Source: Camellia lanceoleosa (Eukaryota; Streptophyta; Magnoliopsida; Ericales; Theaceae). From it: 64,000 bases of DNA. Shown here piece after piece: positions 1 through 10,746 of the stretch. The notes below the pieces were generated by a model that did no database searches, was not told where the DNA came from, and worked only from the letters and a program-made list of their open reading frames with translations. Location of the stretch: NCBI GenBank assembly GCA_025200525.1, contig CM045761.1, forward strand, positions 61,908,009 to 61,972,008, given 5' to 3'. Each line of letters starts with the position of its first letter. Position 1 is the first letter of the stretch. The translations under genes were made by a program, and so were the position numbers.

Positions 1-1537
1 CAAGAGATTACCTGTGGCCTCAAACCAAACAAAAAGATACTCCATCAGAGTTTAGGGGGCCAAACGGAAGCAACTTAAAAATTTTGTCCACAGAGCCATG
101 CTTACATGGCACATCATAACATTTCACATACATTCGTTAATAACTCACATCAACAGGAAAGTTCTATACATATAGGATCATTTAAATCTAATTCAATCAA
201 ACCCAAAGTTTATATACAAAAGCGATCCAACATTTTCGCCAATATAGCAAAATTATAACAAAAGAACAAAAGAGACGAAAACAAGTCTCGTGCGTGAGAC
301 ATTGGGTTGACTCTTCAAAACCTTGAATATTTCTCACATAATTCACCGAGGCTGAGTTTGGACATCTCTTGGCTCATCTACAAACACATGAATGAGGGTG
401 AGCGAAAGCCCAGTGAATAATATCAAATAAAGAGAATACGTGAATGAAGTTCGAGATAGATATACAGACATCAAACAGCCTTGGGCCCATCCTTGGTTTT
501 ATCTAGTACGTCAGACGACTTTCAGCCCGATTATATCAAATAGCCTCTGGCCCATTTCATTCATTTCAAAAGGCCTCCGGCCCAATCATTTACATCCAAC
601 GGCCTTTGGCCCAATCGTTTATGTCAAACGGCCTTTGGCCTAATCATTCATGTCAGACTATCATTCATGTCAGATGGCCTTTGGCGCAATTTTTCATGTC
701 AAATTATCGTTCATGTCAGACGGCCTTTAGCCCAATTATTCATGTCCAATGGCCTTTGGCCCAATCATTCGTGTCCGACGGACTTTGTCCCAATCATTTA
801 TGTCTAACGGCCTTTGGCCCAATCCATCATGCATGTCAAATGGCCTTTGGCCCAACCAATTGTGTTCAACAAACATTTGCCCACAATTCAAATTAACAAG
901 CTTATAAGACTTATATGGAAATAAGCAATTGGACAAATAACATACCTCAAATATCTTTAATAAGATATTATTCACAGTGATCTGCCGCTGGATTTGCCCT
1001 GGAGCTCGACCCTAGGAGCTTTAATCTTCCAAATTTTAGCTAATTCTTGAGTTTACCTTCAAGATTCCCAAGCTTCTTGATCAAAACTTCAATTGCCTTC
1101 ATTCTCTCTCTAAATTCGGTTCTCTCTCTCTCTCTTTAGAGAGCTAAATTCAGCCAAATGAATTAAAAGAGAGGAATTGAGTGTGAATGAGCCTACTTAT
1201 AGGCTTTCTTAATCAAATTACTTAAAATTAAGTAATGGTGCTTTAATTAGTCATTCTGAATCTAATTATTTTGATCCGAATAAATTTTCAATTAAATTTC
1301 ACCGTAGGCTCTAAAAATTAAGCTAATCACAATGGTGCAATCAATTTCAGTTTCTGCGGCCGATAAGGCCTTCAATTTTTCAGTTTATAACAGTAAGTTG
1401 AACAGATTCTTCTACGACAAAAAGATAGAAATTCAAAACCACATATATTCATATAAATGGCACTCAAAATCATATCAAACACATGATCACAGTCACAATT
1501 AAGATTAATTAGCATAAGATGGAACGGGATTATCACA
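1..1537 (-). repeat. 3' LTR of chromovirus 1 (truncated by window edge)
   Basis: Nearly full-length LTR; position 1 corresponds to 6347 in the right LTR, so the first 52 bp are missing. On the minus strand it begins TGTGATAATCCC at 1537, directly after a purine-rich tract. It contains a tandem GGCC array (about 475-885) and a CT-rich microsatellite near 1110-1145. Scattered substitutions and indels relative to 6295-7830 suggest an insertion that is not recent. Confidence 0.93.
475..885. repeat. Tandem array with GGCCTTTGGCCCA core in chromovirus 1 LTR
   Basis: About 13 imperfect units of roughly 26-28 bp, each with the near-palindrome GGCCTTTGGCC followed by CAATCATTCATGTC-like sequence. The open frames across the array are repeat artefacts. 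This copy has one more unit than the right LTR: a segment near 826-853 has no counterpart near 7160. Confidence 0.9.
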
Positions 1538-1551
1538 GTCTTCCCTCCTTT
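1538..1551 (-). other. Polypurine tract of chromovirus 1
   Basis: On the minus strand the sequence reads AAAGGAGGGAAGAC immediately before the LTR start TGTGATAATC. Position and composition fit the plus-strand priming site of an LTR retrotransposon. Confidence 0.8.
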
Positions 1552-1572
1552 AGGAAGTTTGGTCCTCCAAAC

Positions 1573-3248
1573 TTATTTTACCTCATTCAGGAAACAAATG
1601 TGGATAGCGTAGTCGTATTTCATCATTTTTTCCCACGTAACATCCATCCCATAGTGCTCTTTCCACTCCACTTTCACCGTCGGGATGGACTTGCTTCTCA
1701 GCTGTTTCACTTACCGGTCAATGATTCGTTCCGGCCATTCCGCATATTCCATATTTTTGTCAAGAGCTATCCGGTGATAATCAATCCCATGAAGTGGATC
1801 CCGAAGATAACCCCTCAACATTGATACATGAAATACATTATGGATTTGTTCAAACCCCGGTGACAAAGTGACTCGATAAGCAACTGGACTAAGCCTTTCC
1901 AGAATTTGGAACGACCCAATGTAACGGGGCGACAATTTACCCTTCTTTCCAAACCTTACTTGGCCCTTCATCAGAGTCACACGGATAAACACATGGTCAC
2001 CAACCTCATACTCAAGAGCTCTTCTTCAAACATCTGCATAATTCTTTTGTCGGTCCTGAGCCGTTTTGAGCCTCTGTTGGATAATTTTAATCTTCTCAGA
2101 AGTGTCCTGCACAATTTCAAGCCCAAGTAGAGCCCTATCCCCTACTTCTGTCCAACAAATTGGTGATCTACAACTTCTACCATACAAAGCCTCATACGGT
2201 GCCATACCGATGCTAGAGTGGAAGCTGTTATTGTATGCAAACTCTGCTAATGGCAAATAATCTTCCTAACTCCCCTGAAAATCCAAAGCATATATTCTGA
2301 GCATGTCCTCTAAAGTTTGTATGGTCCGTTCTGATTGTCCATCCATTTGTGGATGGAATGCAGTACTGAATCTCAATTCTGTTCCCATTGCTCTTTGTAG
2401 ACTCTTCCACAATCTAGATACAAATTTCGGATTTCTATCCAACACAATAGATACTGGAACTCCATGTAAACAGACAATCTCATCAACATATATAGTAGCC
2501 AATCTATAAGCATCAAATGTAGTCTTAACAGGCAGAAAATGTGCAGATTTAGTTAGTCTATCATCTACAACCTAAATAGAATCCATACCTCGATGAGTCC
2601 AAGCTAGACCAACAACAAAATCCATAGTCACATGCTCCCACTTCCATTCAGGAATAGGGAAAGGTTGAAGTAAACCGCCTGGTTTCTGATGTTCTGATGT
2701 TCAGCTTTAACTTGCTTACATTGAAGGCATTTGGACACATATTCTGCAATCTCTTTCTTTATTTTGGGCCACCAATAGCTTTGCTTCAAATCCTGATATA
2801 TTTTGTTATTACCCGGATGCATAGCAAACACTAATCTATGGGCTTCATCTAGAATTCTTTTCTTTAACTTAGGAATGTTCGGAACACACAATCTGTCTTG
2901 AAATTTCAGCACTTCATTTACTACACTATATTCCGATCTCGGATTCATTTCAATCTCATCAATTATCTTTTTAAGGAATTCATCCTCCTTTTGTTTCTGT
3001 TTAATCTTATCAATGATTGTTGGTTCGGCTAAAATAGCGGCTATCAATCCGCCATGTTCACACATTATCACTTCAATCTCAGACTTTTCAAAATCTTGCA
3101 AGATTTCTTTTTGTTCGGTAAGTAGACAAGCCAAATTCCCCATCGATTTTCTGCTCAAGGCATCAGCGATTGTATTGGCTTTCCTGGGGTGATACTGAAT
3201 TTCAAGATCATAATCTTTGATCAATTCAAGCCATCTCCTCTGCCACAT
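1573..3248 (-). pseudogene. Integrase with C-terminal chromodomain, broken (chromovirus 1)
   Basis: Integrase of a Ty3/gypsy chromovirus, which would insert the cDNA; the chromodomain is thought to guide it to modified histones. Seen on the minus strand, N to C: the HHCC zinc region (motif AMHPGNNKIYQDL, then CLQCKQ) near 2700-2850; the core with VVDDRLTKSAHF, a VLDRNPKF block and the catalytic-Glu motif GQSERTIQTLEDML near 2300-2580; LAEFAYNNSFHSS and YEALYGRSCRSP near 2150-2260; a GKKGKLSPRYIGSF block near 1930; and a chromodomain QLRSKSIPTVKVEWKEHYG at 1573-1713. Stops split it, including one just before the chromodomain and one inside the core near 2570, with frame changes between segments. 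Not functional. Confidence 0.92.
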
Positions 3249-3905
3249 ATTTAGCTCTTTCTATGTAAAGAAGTACTTCAGACTTTTGTGATCCGTAGAC
3301 TTCGCATTTCGCCCCATACAAATAATGCCGCCAGATTTTCAGAGCAAACACAACTGTGGCCAATTCTAAGTCATGTGTTGGGTAGTTCTTCTCATGTGGC
3401 CTTAACTGCCGGGAGGCATAGGCAATTACCCTTCCATTCTGCATTAATACACAACCCAAATCCTTATAAGATGCATCACTGAAAATTACAAAGTTTTCTG
3501 TACCTGATGGTAGTATCAAAACTAGTGCAGTAGTCAGTCTCATTTTCAATTCATGAAAGGCAGATTCTCTCTCGTCATTCCATTCAAACAGTTGCCCCTT
3601 GCATGTCAATTGGGTAAGCGGCACAGCTATTTTTGAAAAGTCTTTCACAAACCTCTTGTAGTACCCAGCTAAGCCCATGAAGCTGCGGACTTCTGTTACA
3701 TTTGTTGGTGTAAGCCAATTCACAATTGCCTCTATTTTCTGTGGGTGCACTGAAATTCCCTCTTTGTTGATAACATGCCCTAAGAAAGTAACTTCATCCA
3801 ACGAAAACTAACATTTCTTTAGTTTAGCAAATAATTTCTTTTCTCTAAGTGTTTGCAGGACAATTCTCAAGTCATGTTCATGTTCAAGTCTATTCTTTGA
3901 ATATA
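3226..3905 (-). pseudogene. RT connection and RNase H region, frameshifted (chromovirus 1)
   Basis: C-terminal part of reverse transcriptase plus the RNase H domain, which would degrade the RNA strand of the hybrid. Seen: the thumb/connection motif [17 protein letters not shown], then [19 protein letters not shown], then RNase H with [17 protein letters not shown] (first Asp) and [19 protein letters not shown] (Glu). The third acidic block (expected TDHKSL) is disrupted by a small deletion near 3290, after which the frame shifts into the integrase segment. A stop near 3808 interrupts the N-terminal side. Confidence 0.9.
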
Positions 3906-4784
3906 TCAGGATATCATCAATAAATACCATAATTCATCAAGGTAGGTCTTAAAATTTTGGTTCATTAGGTCCATTAGGTCCATAAAAGCTGCATGAGCAT
4001 TAGTCATCCTAAATGGCATAACAAGAAATTCATAATGGCCATACCTCGTTCGAAACGCAGTTTTCTCAACATCCTCCGCTTTTACCTTCAACTGGTGGTA
4101 TTCGGATCTCAAATCAATTTTGGAAAACACTTGTGATCCCTGCAATTGGTCAAACAAATCATCAATACATGGTAAGGGATATTTATTCTTTATTGTCACC
4201 TTGTTCAGTTCTCGATAGTCAATATACAGGCACAAGGTTCCATCTTTCTTTTTCACAAATTACACCGGTGCACCCCATGGTGAAGTACTGGGCCGGATGA
4301 ACCCTTTATCAAGTAAGTCTTGCAATTGTTCTTTCAGTTCCTTCATTTCAACTGTAGCCATTCTGTAGGGAGTTTTAGAAATAGGCTGAATGCCTGGCAC
4401 AACTTCAATAGTAAACTCTATCTTCCTGTCTACCAATTCCCCTAACAATTCATCTGGGAACACATCTAGATCGCTAACAATAGGGATACTACTCAATTCA
4501 ACATTCACTGATTGTTCAGATAGCACATAACACAAGTAACCCTGGCACCCTTTCCTAATTAATTTGCATGCTTTCATTGCAGATATCAAATAAGGTGGAG
4601 ACACTACCCCATTACCCACGAACACAATTTCTTCCTGTTCTGGTGGTTTAAATATAACCCGTTTAGTTACACAATCAATAATGGCACAGTATTTAGTTAA
4701 CCAATCCATGCCCAGAATTACATCGAAATGTCTAAAGTTCAAGGGCAATAAGTCTACATACAGAACAACATTCCCAATATACAT
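3906..4784 (-). pseudogene. Protease end and reverse transcriptase fingers/palm (chromovirus 1)
   Basis: Ty3/gypsy reverse transcriptase, N-terminal half, preceded by the end of the aspartic protease domain (FDVILGMDWLTKY, typical of the protease C-terminal side). Seen: GFIRPSTSPWGAPV, then a TAA stop near 4258, then [19 protein letters not shown] and [16 protein letters not shown]. The catalytic FIDD box is encoded at 3913-3924 but in another frame from the segment upstream, because a short deletion lies just before it. The same frame runs from gag's zinc knuckle through to here, broken only by stops. Confidence 0.92.
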
Positions 4785-4793
4785 GTCACAAAA

Positions 4794-6030
4794 CTAATAT
4801 ACATATGCACACAACACAGATTCCTCGGATGGAGCACACACACATAGCAAATATGGTAATGGTTCTAGAGGTCTACTCAATCTAGATGCAAATGCACAAG
4901 TTACGAAAGAGTGCGTTGATCCAGAGTCAATTAATACAAAAGCATCTTGATTACATATAGGAATAGTACTTGAGACAACGGCGTCAGCATTCTGTGTATC
5001 GCCCGGAACAAGCACAAAAACTCGTCCTTGCCTCACAGTATCTCCTGTAATAGTAGATCTCATAGTATTTCCTAGTTTTGGGATTGACGCTGTTGAGCTA
5101 GCAGCTAACTTTTCACTGTTTTGATTGCAATCTTGGGCCATATGCCCCATTTTACCACATTTAAAACAAGCCCCTGACACACAATAACAAACTCCACGAT
5201 GCCTTTTGCTACAATTATTGCACATTGGAGAGGTATCTCGGGAAGAGTTAGAAGTACTCGAGGAGCCTGTATTTTGCTTCTTTGAAAATTTCTTCTTCAA
5301 AAAAAAGCCCTATCTTTTATTACCTTTCTAGTCAGTTGTCGATTTGGCATGTCTAGCTATGTTAGCTTCTGATATTATGGCCCGGTCTAGCACCCCAATA
5401 TAGGTTTCCAGCTTGAGAACATTCACCCTTTCTAAAATGTCACTTCGAAGCCCACTTCAAAATGCCTTGCTTTCTTATAGTCGGTATCGATCACATATGG
5501 TGCAAACCTGGCTAATTCAATGAATTTGGCCTTATACTCAGCTACTATCATATTGTCTTGTTTCACTTCCATGAACTCCGATACTTTCCTGTCACAAACA
5601 CACTAAGAGAAGTGCTTATTGTAGAAAACTTCTAAGAATCTTGCCCAGCCAATGTCTTTATGATTCTCACGCATTAACATCCACCATCTTCTAGCATAAA
5701 GGTGGCTAAAAGTACTTTCTGTGTCTCTAAACAAGGAAACACCTCAAATACCTTTTCAATACCGAGAACCCATGTTTCGGCCGTCAACGGATCTAATCCC
5801 CCATGAAACTGTGGTGGTTTCATTTTCTTAAACTCTTTGGTGAGAGCTATTATTCGGTCATCATTCTGATTATCTTGCACAGGTGGTGCCGGAGAAGGAG
5901 GAGGTGGAGGATGTGGTTGCTGCCACTGTTGTTGCCTCAAAGTTTCTGCCATTCCCTAAATCAATTTTTCCATTCTATCCATTCTGGTAGTCGAAGACTC
6001 CTCTATTTCATCACCTCTTGTTCTCACCAT
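4794..6030 (-). pseudogene. Gag with CCHC zinc knuckle and protease active site (chromovirus 1)
   Basis: Gag forms the particle and binds the RNA. Seen on the minus strand: a likely start at 6030 (MVRTRGDEIEESS) with a stop after about 24 codons; a proline-rich segment near 5860-5920; a gag core with FMEVKQDNMIVAEYKAKF near 5460-5590, interrupted by several stops; then the zinc knuckle CFKCGKMGHMAQDC (CX2CX4HX4C) near 5140-5180, preceded by a second Cys-rich stretch. The aspartic protease active site DSGSTHSF lies near 4910-4940. The frame changes between the N-terminal part and the zinc knuckle. Non-functional. Confidence 0.9.
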
Positions 6031-6279
6031 AGTGATCTGATTAGACTCACATTATTCTTTATACAAAAGATCCACAAGTATGCATATACTAAAGAGCACA
6101 CATATTCGTATAATTTGCAATGCAAGTAAATCACAAACTTATAACACATAATCGTTCACATTGAAGCATTCCAACATATTCTCAATGTTTTCATAATCAT
6201 ACTTATCACATGAATGCATCCTAGATCTGTTCTAGACACTTATTGCTCATTTGGACAAGTGTGTGAGTTATTAACTCGT
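6031..6279 (-). other. 5' leader of chromovirus 1
   Basis: About 250 bp between the primer binding site and the gag start. It shares blocks with the leader of chromovirus 2 near 58960-59170, for example the sequence around TTATTGCTC and GGACAAGTGTGTGAG. No coding potential is apparent. Confidence 0.7.
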
Positions 6280-6291
6280 GCTCTAATACCA
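6280..6291 (-). other. Primer binding site, initiator tRNA-Met type (chromovirus 1)
   Basis: The minus strand reads TGGTATTAGAGC, one mismatch from TGGTATCAGAGC, the standard plant initiator-tRNA-Met primer site. It lies 3 bp inside the LTR boundary, the same spacing as in chromovirus 2. Confidence 0.92.
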
Positions 6292-6294
6292 CTC

Positions 6295-7830
6295 TGCCAT
6301 GATCCGAACCCGCCCCTAAGGATTAAGGTCATAACCAGCCAGTAATCAAGAGATTACCTGCGGCCTCAAACCAAACAAAAAGATACTCCATCAAAGTTAA
6401 GGGGCCAAACGGAAGCAACTTAAAAATTTTGTCCATAGAGCCGTGCTTATATGGCACATCATAATATTTCACATACATTCTTTAATAACTCATATCAACA
6501 AGAAAGTTCTATACATACAGGATCATTTAAATCTAAGTCAGTCAAACCCAAAGTTTATATACAAAAGCGATCCAACGTTTTCGCCAATATAGCAAAATTA
6601 TAACAAAAGAACAAAAGAGACGAAGACAAGTCTCGTATGTGAGACATTGGACTGACTCTTCAAAACCTTGAATATTTCTCACATAATTCACCGAGGCTGG
6701 GTTTGGACGTCTCTTGGCTCACTTACAAACACATGAATGAGAGTGAGCGAAAGCCTAGTGAATAATATCAAATAAAGAGAATACGTGAATGAAGTTCGAG
6801 ATAGATATACAGACATCAAACGGCCTTGGGCCCATTCTTGGTTTTATCTAGTACATCAGACGGCTTTAAGCCCGATTATATCAAACGGCCTCTGGCCCAT
6901 TTCATTCATGTCAAAAGGCCTTCGACCTAATCATTTGCATCCAACGGCCTTTGGCCCAATCGTTTATGTTAAACGGCCTTTGGCCTAATCATTCATGTCA
7001 GGCTATCATTCATGTCAATGGCCTTTGGCCCAATTATTCATGTCAAACTATCGTTCATGTCAGACACCCTTTGGCCCAATTATTCATGTCCAATAGCCTT
7101 TGGCCCAATCATTCGTGTCCGACGGAATTTGGCCCAATCATTTATGTCTAACGGCCTTTGGCCCAACCAATTGTGTTCAACAAACATTTGCCCACGATTC
7201 AAATTTACAAGCTTATAAGACTTATATGGAAATAAGCAATTGGACAAATAACATACTTCAAATATCTTTAATAAGATATTACTCACAGTGATCTGCCGCT
7301 AGATTTGCCCTGGAGCTCGACCCTAGGAGCTTCAATCTTTCAAATTTTAGCTAATTCTTGAGTTTACCTTCAAGATTCCCAAGCTTCTTGATCAAAACTT
7401 CAGTTGCCTTCACTCTCTCACTCTCTCTCTAGAGAGCTAAATTCAGCCAAATGAATTAAAAGAGAGGAATTGAGTATGAATGAGCCTATTTATAGGCTTT
7501 CTTAATCAAATTACTTAAAATTAAGTAATGGTGCTTTAATTAGTCATTCTGAATCTAATTATTTTGATCCGAATAAATTTTCAATTAAATTTCACCATAA
7601 GCTTTAAAAATTATGCTAATCATAATGGCGTAATCAATTTCGATTTCTGCAGCTGATAAGGCCTTTAATTTTTCAGTTTATAACAGTAAGTTGAACAGAT
7701 TCTCCTACGGCAAACAGATAGAAATTCAAAACCACATATATTCATATAAATGGCACTCAAAATCATATCAAACACATGATCACAGTCACAATAAAGATTA
7801 ATTAGCATAAGATGGAACGGGGTTATCAAA
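6295..7830 (-). repeat. 5' LTR of chromovirus 1
   Basis: Complete LTR of 1536 bp matching 1-1537. On the plus strand it starts TGCCATGATCC (expected TGTCATGACCC) and ends TATCAAA (expected TATCACA), so both termini have point changes. A GGCC tandem array lies at about 6822-7180 with one unit fewer than the other LTR. Confidence 0.93.
6822..7180. repeat. GGCC tandem array in right LTR of chromovirus 1
   Basis: Imperfect 26-28 bp units with the core GGCCTTTGGCC. It is shorter than the array at 475-885, which indicates unit loss or gain after the LTRs were made identical at insertion. Confidence 0.88.
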
Positions 7831-9755
7831 GCATGTGTTCAATCAGACGTTATATTGAACACAAGGAAAATTGGAGCATTTCATACTCAAAGTGATGAAA
7901 TGAGCCAATCTCCTTGGTCTCCATTGCCTTTGGTCGCACATGATAAGGTGATGATCTTGAGTCTTGTTTTTTTGCATACAATGAAGTTGTACGTCTTGGT
8001 TCTTTGGCCATCATGCATTGAAAATGCTTGGTTTGTGGTTTTGGAGCCAAAAATTACACTCCTTTGACTTTGTGTAATAATAAGGAGGGTAATAGTACAC
8101 ATATATTCCTTGGAATACACTGTTTTTGCCTCTGTTTGCTCTTTGTTGCAGTAAAATGGGAAGTCCAGAAAAGCAGTGGCCGATCAGCCACCAAAAGCAA
8201 CCGACCGGCCACCAATGGTAGCCAACAGCCCCTATTGGTAGCCGACCAGCCAAAAAATGAATTTTGCACCAGTGTGTTCTTGAGTTTGAGCAGAGGCATT
8301 TCGGGAGTTGGCACAATTTTCAGAGATCAAACGAATGCAAACAGAGCCATCCAAAGGCAAGGCAGTGGCTTTTCAAGAGGAAGAAAACCGAGCATGCATG
8401 CATCCTTCGTTTTCCGAGGCCATTCATTTAAATTGTCTAGCTAATTAGTTCATTAGCTTAGTCGTTTTTGTAATTAATTAGTTAAGTGTTTAATTAATTA
8501 ATTCAGTTTGTAATATTTTAATTAGCTAAGTTAGTTAATTAATTGTGTTGTAATAGTTAGCTTAATTAGCGTAGCTAGTTAGCTTATTCATTCGGACCCT
8601 CCTTCGCGAGGGCACAATGTTGTAATAAGTATGCGTGTGTGTGTGCATGTTTTCCAACCCCACGTCTTTCTCCATTTTATTTAACCGCTTTCGATGGTTA
8701 GTTTAGGGTCATTTTTCAATTAGCATACCTTATGCTCGCATATTTGCATCATTCATTTGTCTTGCATGCATCGAGGCTCGGCGCATTATTCAAACTGCAT
8801 CGCAATTTCAATACTTTCTTTGAATACGTATTTCAAAGCATGTTATCAAATTGAATCAAATCATCTGCCATATTAGTAGTCGAGCCTGTTAATTGCATTG
8901 TTGTATGTGTTGCATTAGGCATCTTGTATAATTAGGATCATGCATCATTTCTAACTAGTTTTTTTTTGGGCTTAGAGTACTCGGTAAGCTTTTATGCTTT
9001 AGCATGCTTGCATGAATGTGATTTCCATATTGCCATGTTTCGCATGCTTGCCATGAGGCTATGTGTTTACTTGCTAAGCTGCATGAATGCCTGTGGATGA
9101 AGGCTTTGTTGCTTGAATTAGGACAATTCAACGAATGTATGTTTTAAAGCCCACTTTACGAAGTGGCAAATCATGTTTTAAGCCCATCATGTTTGATGGC
9201 AAATCCGCGCTTTAGCCCACTTGAGGGAGGCAAATTCAAACCTTTTTTCGAAAATAAACACGAGTTGAATTTGTTCCAATTCTTGCGACATAGTCTATAC
9301 TTGCTTGTGTGCGTCACATAGTAAAGTTAGCCAATAACTGGAATAAGAACACATAAGGTTTATAAAATAACATATTATGATTAGTAGAGGCCGATCTTTT
9401 GATCAGGCGAGTAGGGGGTGCTTATTTTATGACCTTCCCCCTTCGTACCTAAGTTCCCGAGCCGAGGCAACTTTGGTGATGACAGACACATAGCTTTTGG
9501 CATGAGTCAGGGTTTCCTAAATTTCCCAAAAATAAAATATTTAGGTGGCGACTCTGTAATCTGGCAAAGCAGTCCAGTTTTGGCATTATTTGATCTAAAA
9601 TCAATTTTTCAAAATGATTTGCCGAATTAGACTCCTTGATGTTTATCAGCTTCACATTGCATTTTGTGAAACTAGATTCAGAACTGTGACAGGAGCCTGA
9701 ACTATAGGACCAATTCGAGCTCTCCGAAAAAGGGGCGCAAAAAAGTTGAGCTACG
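7831..9755 (+). repeat. 5' LTR of element A, right-hand part
   Basis: Matches 27994-29896 in the 3' LTR. The first 1.87 kb was separated by the insertion of chromovirus 1 and lies left of the window. Its first five bases, gcatg (7831-7835), are the presumed target duplication of chromovirus 1. It contains a GGCC palindrome cluster (8174-8252) and an AT-rich TTAATTAA-type block (8435-8595). The last base differs from the 3' LTR (ctacg against ctaca). Confidence 0.92.
8174..8252. repeat. GGCC palindrome cluster (5' LTR of A)
   Basis: Four units of about 21 bp built on GGCCGACCGGCC followed by ACCAATGGT-like spacer. The matching site in the 3' LTR (28339-28374) keeps only about two units. Confidence 0.85.
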
Positions 9756-9760
9756 GTTTC

Positions 9761-9778
9761 TAGCGGCTCTACTAGGGG
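9761..9778 (+). other. Decayed primer binding site of element A
   Basis: Reads TAGCGGCTCTACTAGGGG a few bases after the LTR end. Element B has TGGCGATTCTGCTCGGGA at the same place, close to the TGGCG-type primer site usual in Tat elements. The G-to-A changes in A fit decay. Confidence 0.75.
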
Positions 9779-10746
9779 TTTAGAGAGCTTGACTCGAACT
9801 TGTGATGTGTTGTTTTATTTACGCTTATGTGTTTCTTTGCATTACATTTGCATTGGTGCGCCTAGGTCATGGTGTTTGCCATCTGCTATTCCTGAGCGGT
9901 TTGCCGGAGGCTCGCTTGGAAAAGCGTGCCATAAGGTTGACCAGTTGTGGGCTCTGCCACAATAGGAGCACAACCCTTGGATCTGGACTACCGCTATATC
10001 ATTTAATCCACCTTTCACTTCTTGGTGTTAGGTGTGAGAGGTATATTAGGTGGTCTTGCTAAGGTACCCTTTTTAACCAATCGACCTAGTTGCATATTGA
10101 AAGCCTTAGGGACTGTTCCAAACTAGGGCAGGTTGCTCACCCGAATGTAAGATTGTATGAAACCGCTTGTTTGCGTAGTGAATCCCTAGCTCCTAACGAG
10201 ATTAGGACAGGGTAACCCTACCCCATCATAGGGGTGTTTTGGCTCTTACTTACTCGATATGTGTTTTTAAAGTGTAACTCTGCAGGAATGTGTGTATCAG
10301 TTGCAAGTTTGGGTATCAGTTTGAGGGTATCAGTTTTGACACAGAAATCAGTGTTTGAGTACAGTCGTCTAGCTTATGATTTCAACTGTGTGTTGTCCTT
10401 GTCTAAGCTGAATTGCTATGCATTTTTTGATTTTTGTTTCTTTTGCTTTATTTTTCTTTTTGCAAGGTGGTATTTCACAATTGCTTCTAATGAGGCAGTT
10501 ACCCCCCGAGCACTCTAGACCCGAGTTAGGAGGATTTACCAATCTGAGGATCTTATTGGAGGACAACCAGGGTTTGCTTCTTTACTCTCGGTTACCAAAC
10601 AGAGGAGAGTTAAGTATAGCTCACAGGTTCAGTAGTCGCCAATTCAACAGTTATTAACTACTTCACCTGTGCTCAGTCAAACCCAGTTTTCTGCTTCCAC
10701 ATCAGAAAGAGATTACACATCGATAGATCAGCACCCCATAGACAAC
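9779..10746 (+). other. 5' leader of element A, no intact gene
   Basis: About 970 bp between primer site and gag, alignable with 50363-51324 (minus) of element B. A pyrimidine-rich run near 10425-10470 ending TTGCAAG resembles a splice acceptor, but no matching donor was identified. Short open frames here are not conserved between A and B. Confidence 0.6.

Larger units (their letters stand above)
1..7830 (-). mobile_element. Chromovirus 1: Ty3/gypsy chromovirus, minus strand, left end cut by window
   Basis: This is a defective LTR retrotransposon read on the minus strand. Seen: direct repeats 1-1537 and 6295-7830, a primer binding site at 6280-6291, a polypurine tract at 1538-1551, and gag, protease, RT, RNase H, integrase and chromodomain remnants in that order between them. 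The internal region is about 4.76 kb, close to a full-length chromovirus. The chromodomain and the tRNA-Met type primer site place it with plant chromoviruses (Tekay/Del-like is my best guess). It sits inside the 5' LTR of element A: the sequence following position 7830 continues as at 27994 in A's other LTR. About 52 bp of the left LTR, and the left target duplication, lie outside the window. Stops and frameshifts make it non-functional. Confidence 0.93.

Noticed and set aside
475..896. Open frames of 67-96 codons across the GGCC array (also 6785-7290, 52859-53397, 59763-60272)
   Set aside because: They arise because repeat units lack stops. Frames overlap on both strands and the peptides are only translated repeats with no domain.
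6280..6291. tRNA gene because of the tRNA-Met match
   Set aside because: Only the 12-nt primer complement is present, at the LTR boundary; there is no cloverleaf. The same applies to 59178-59189.
8028..8444. 138-codon plus-strand frame in the LTR of A
   Set aside because: Overlaps the GGCC cluster, is not preserved in the matching LTR at 28190-28560, and shows no domain.
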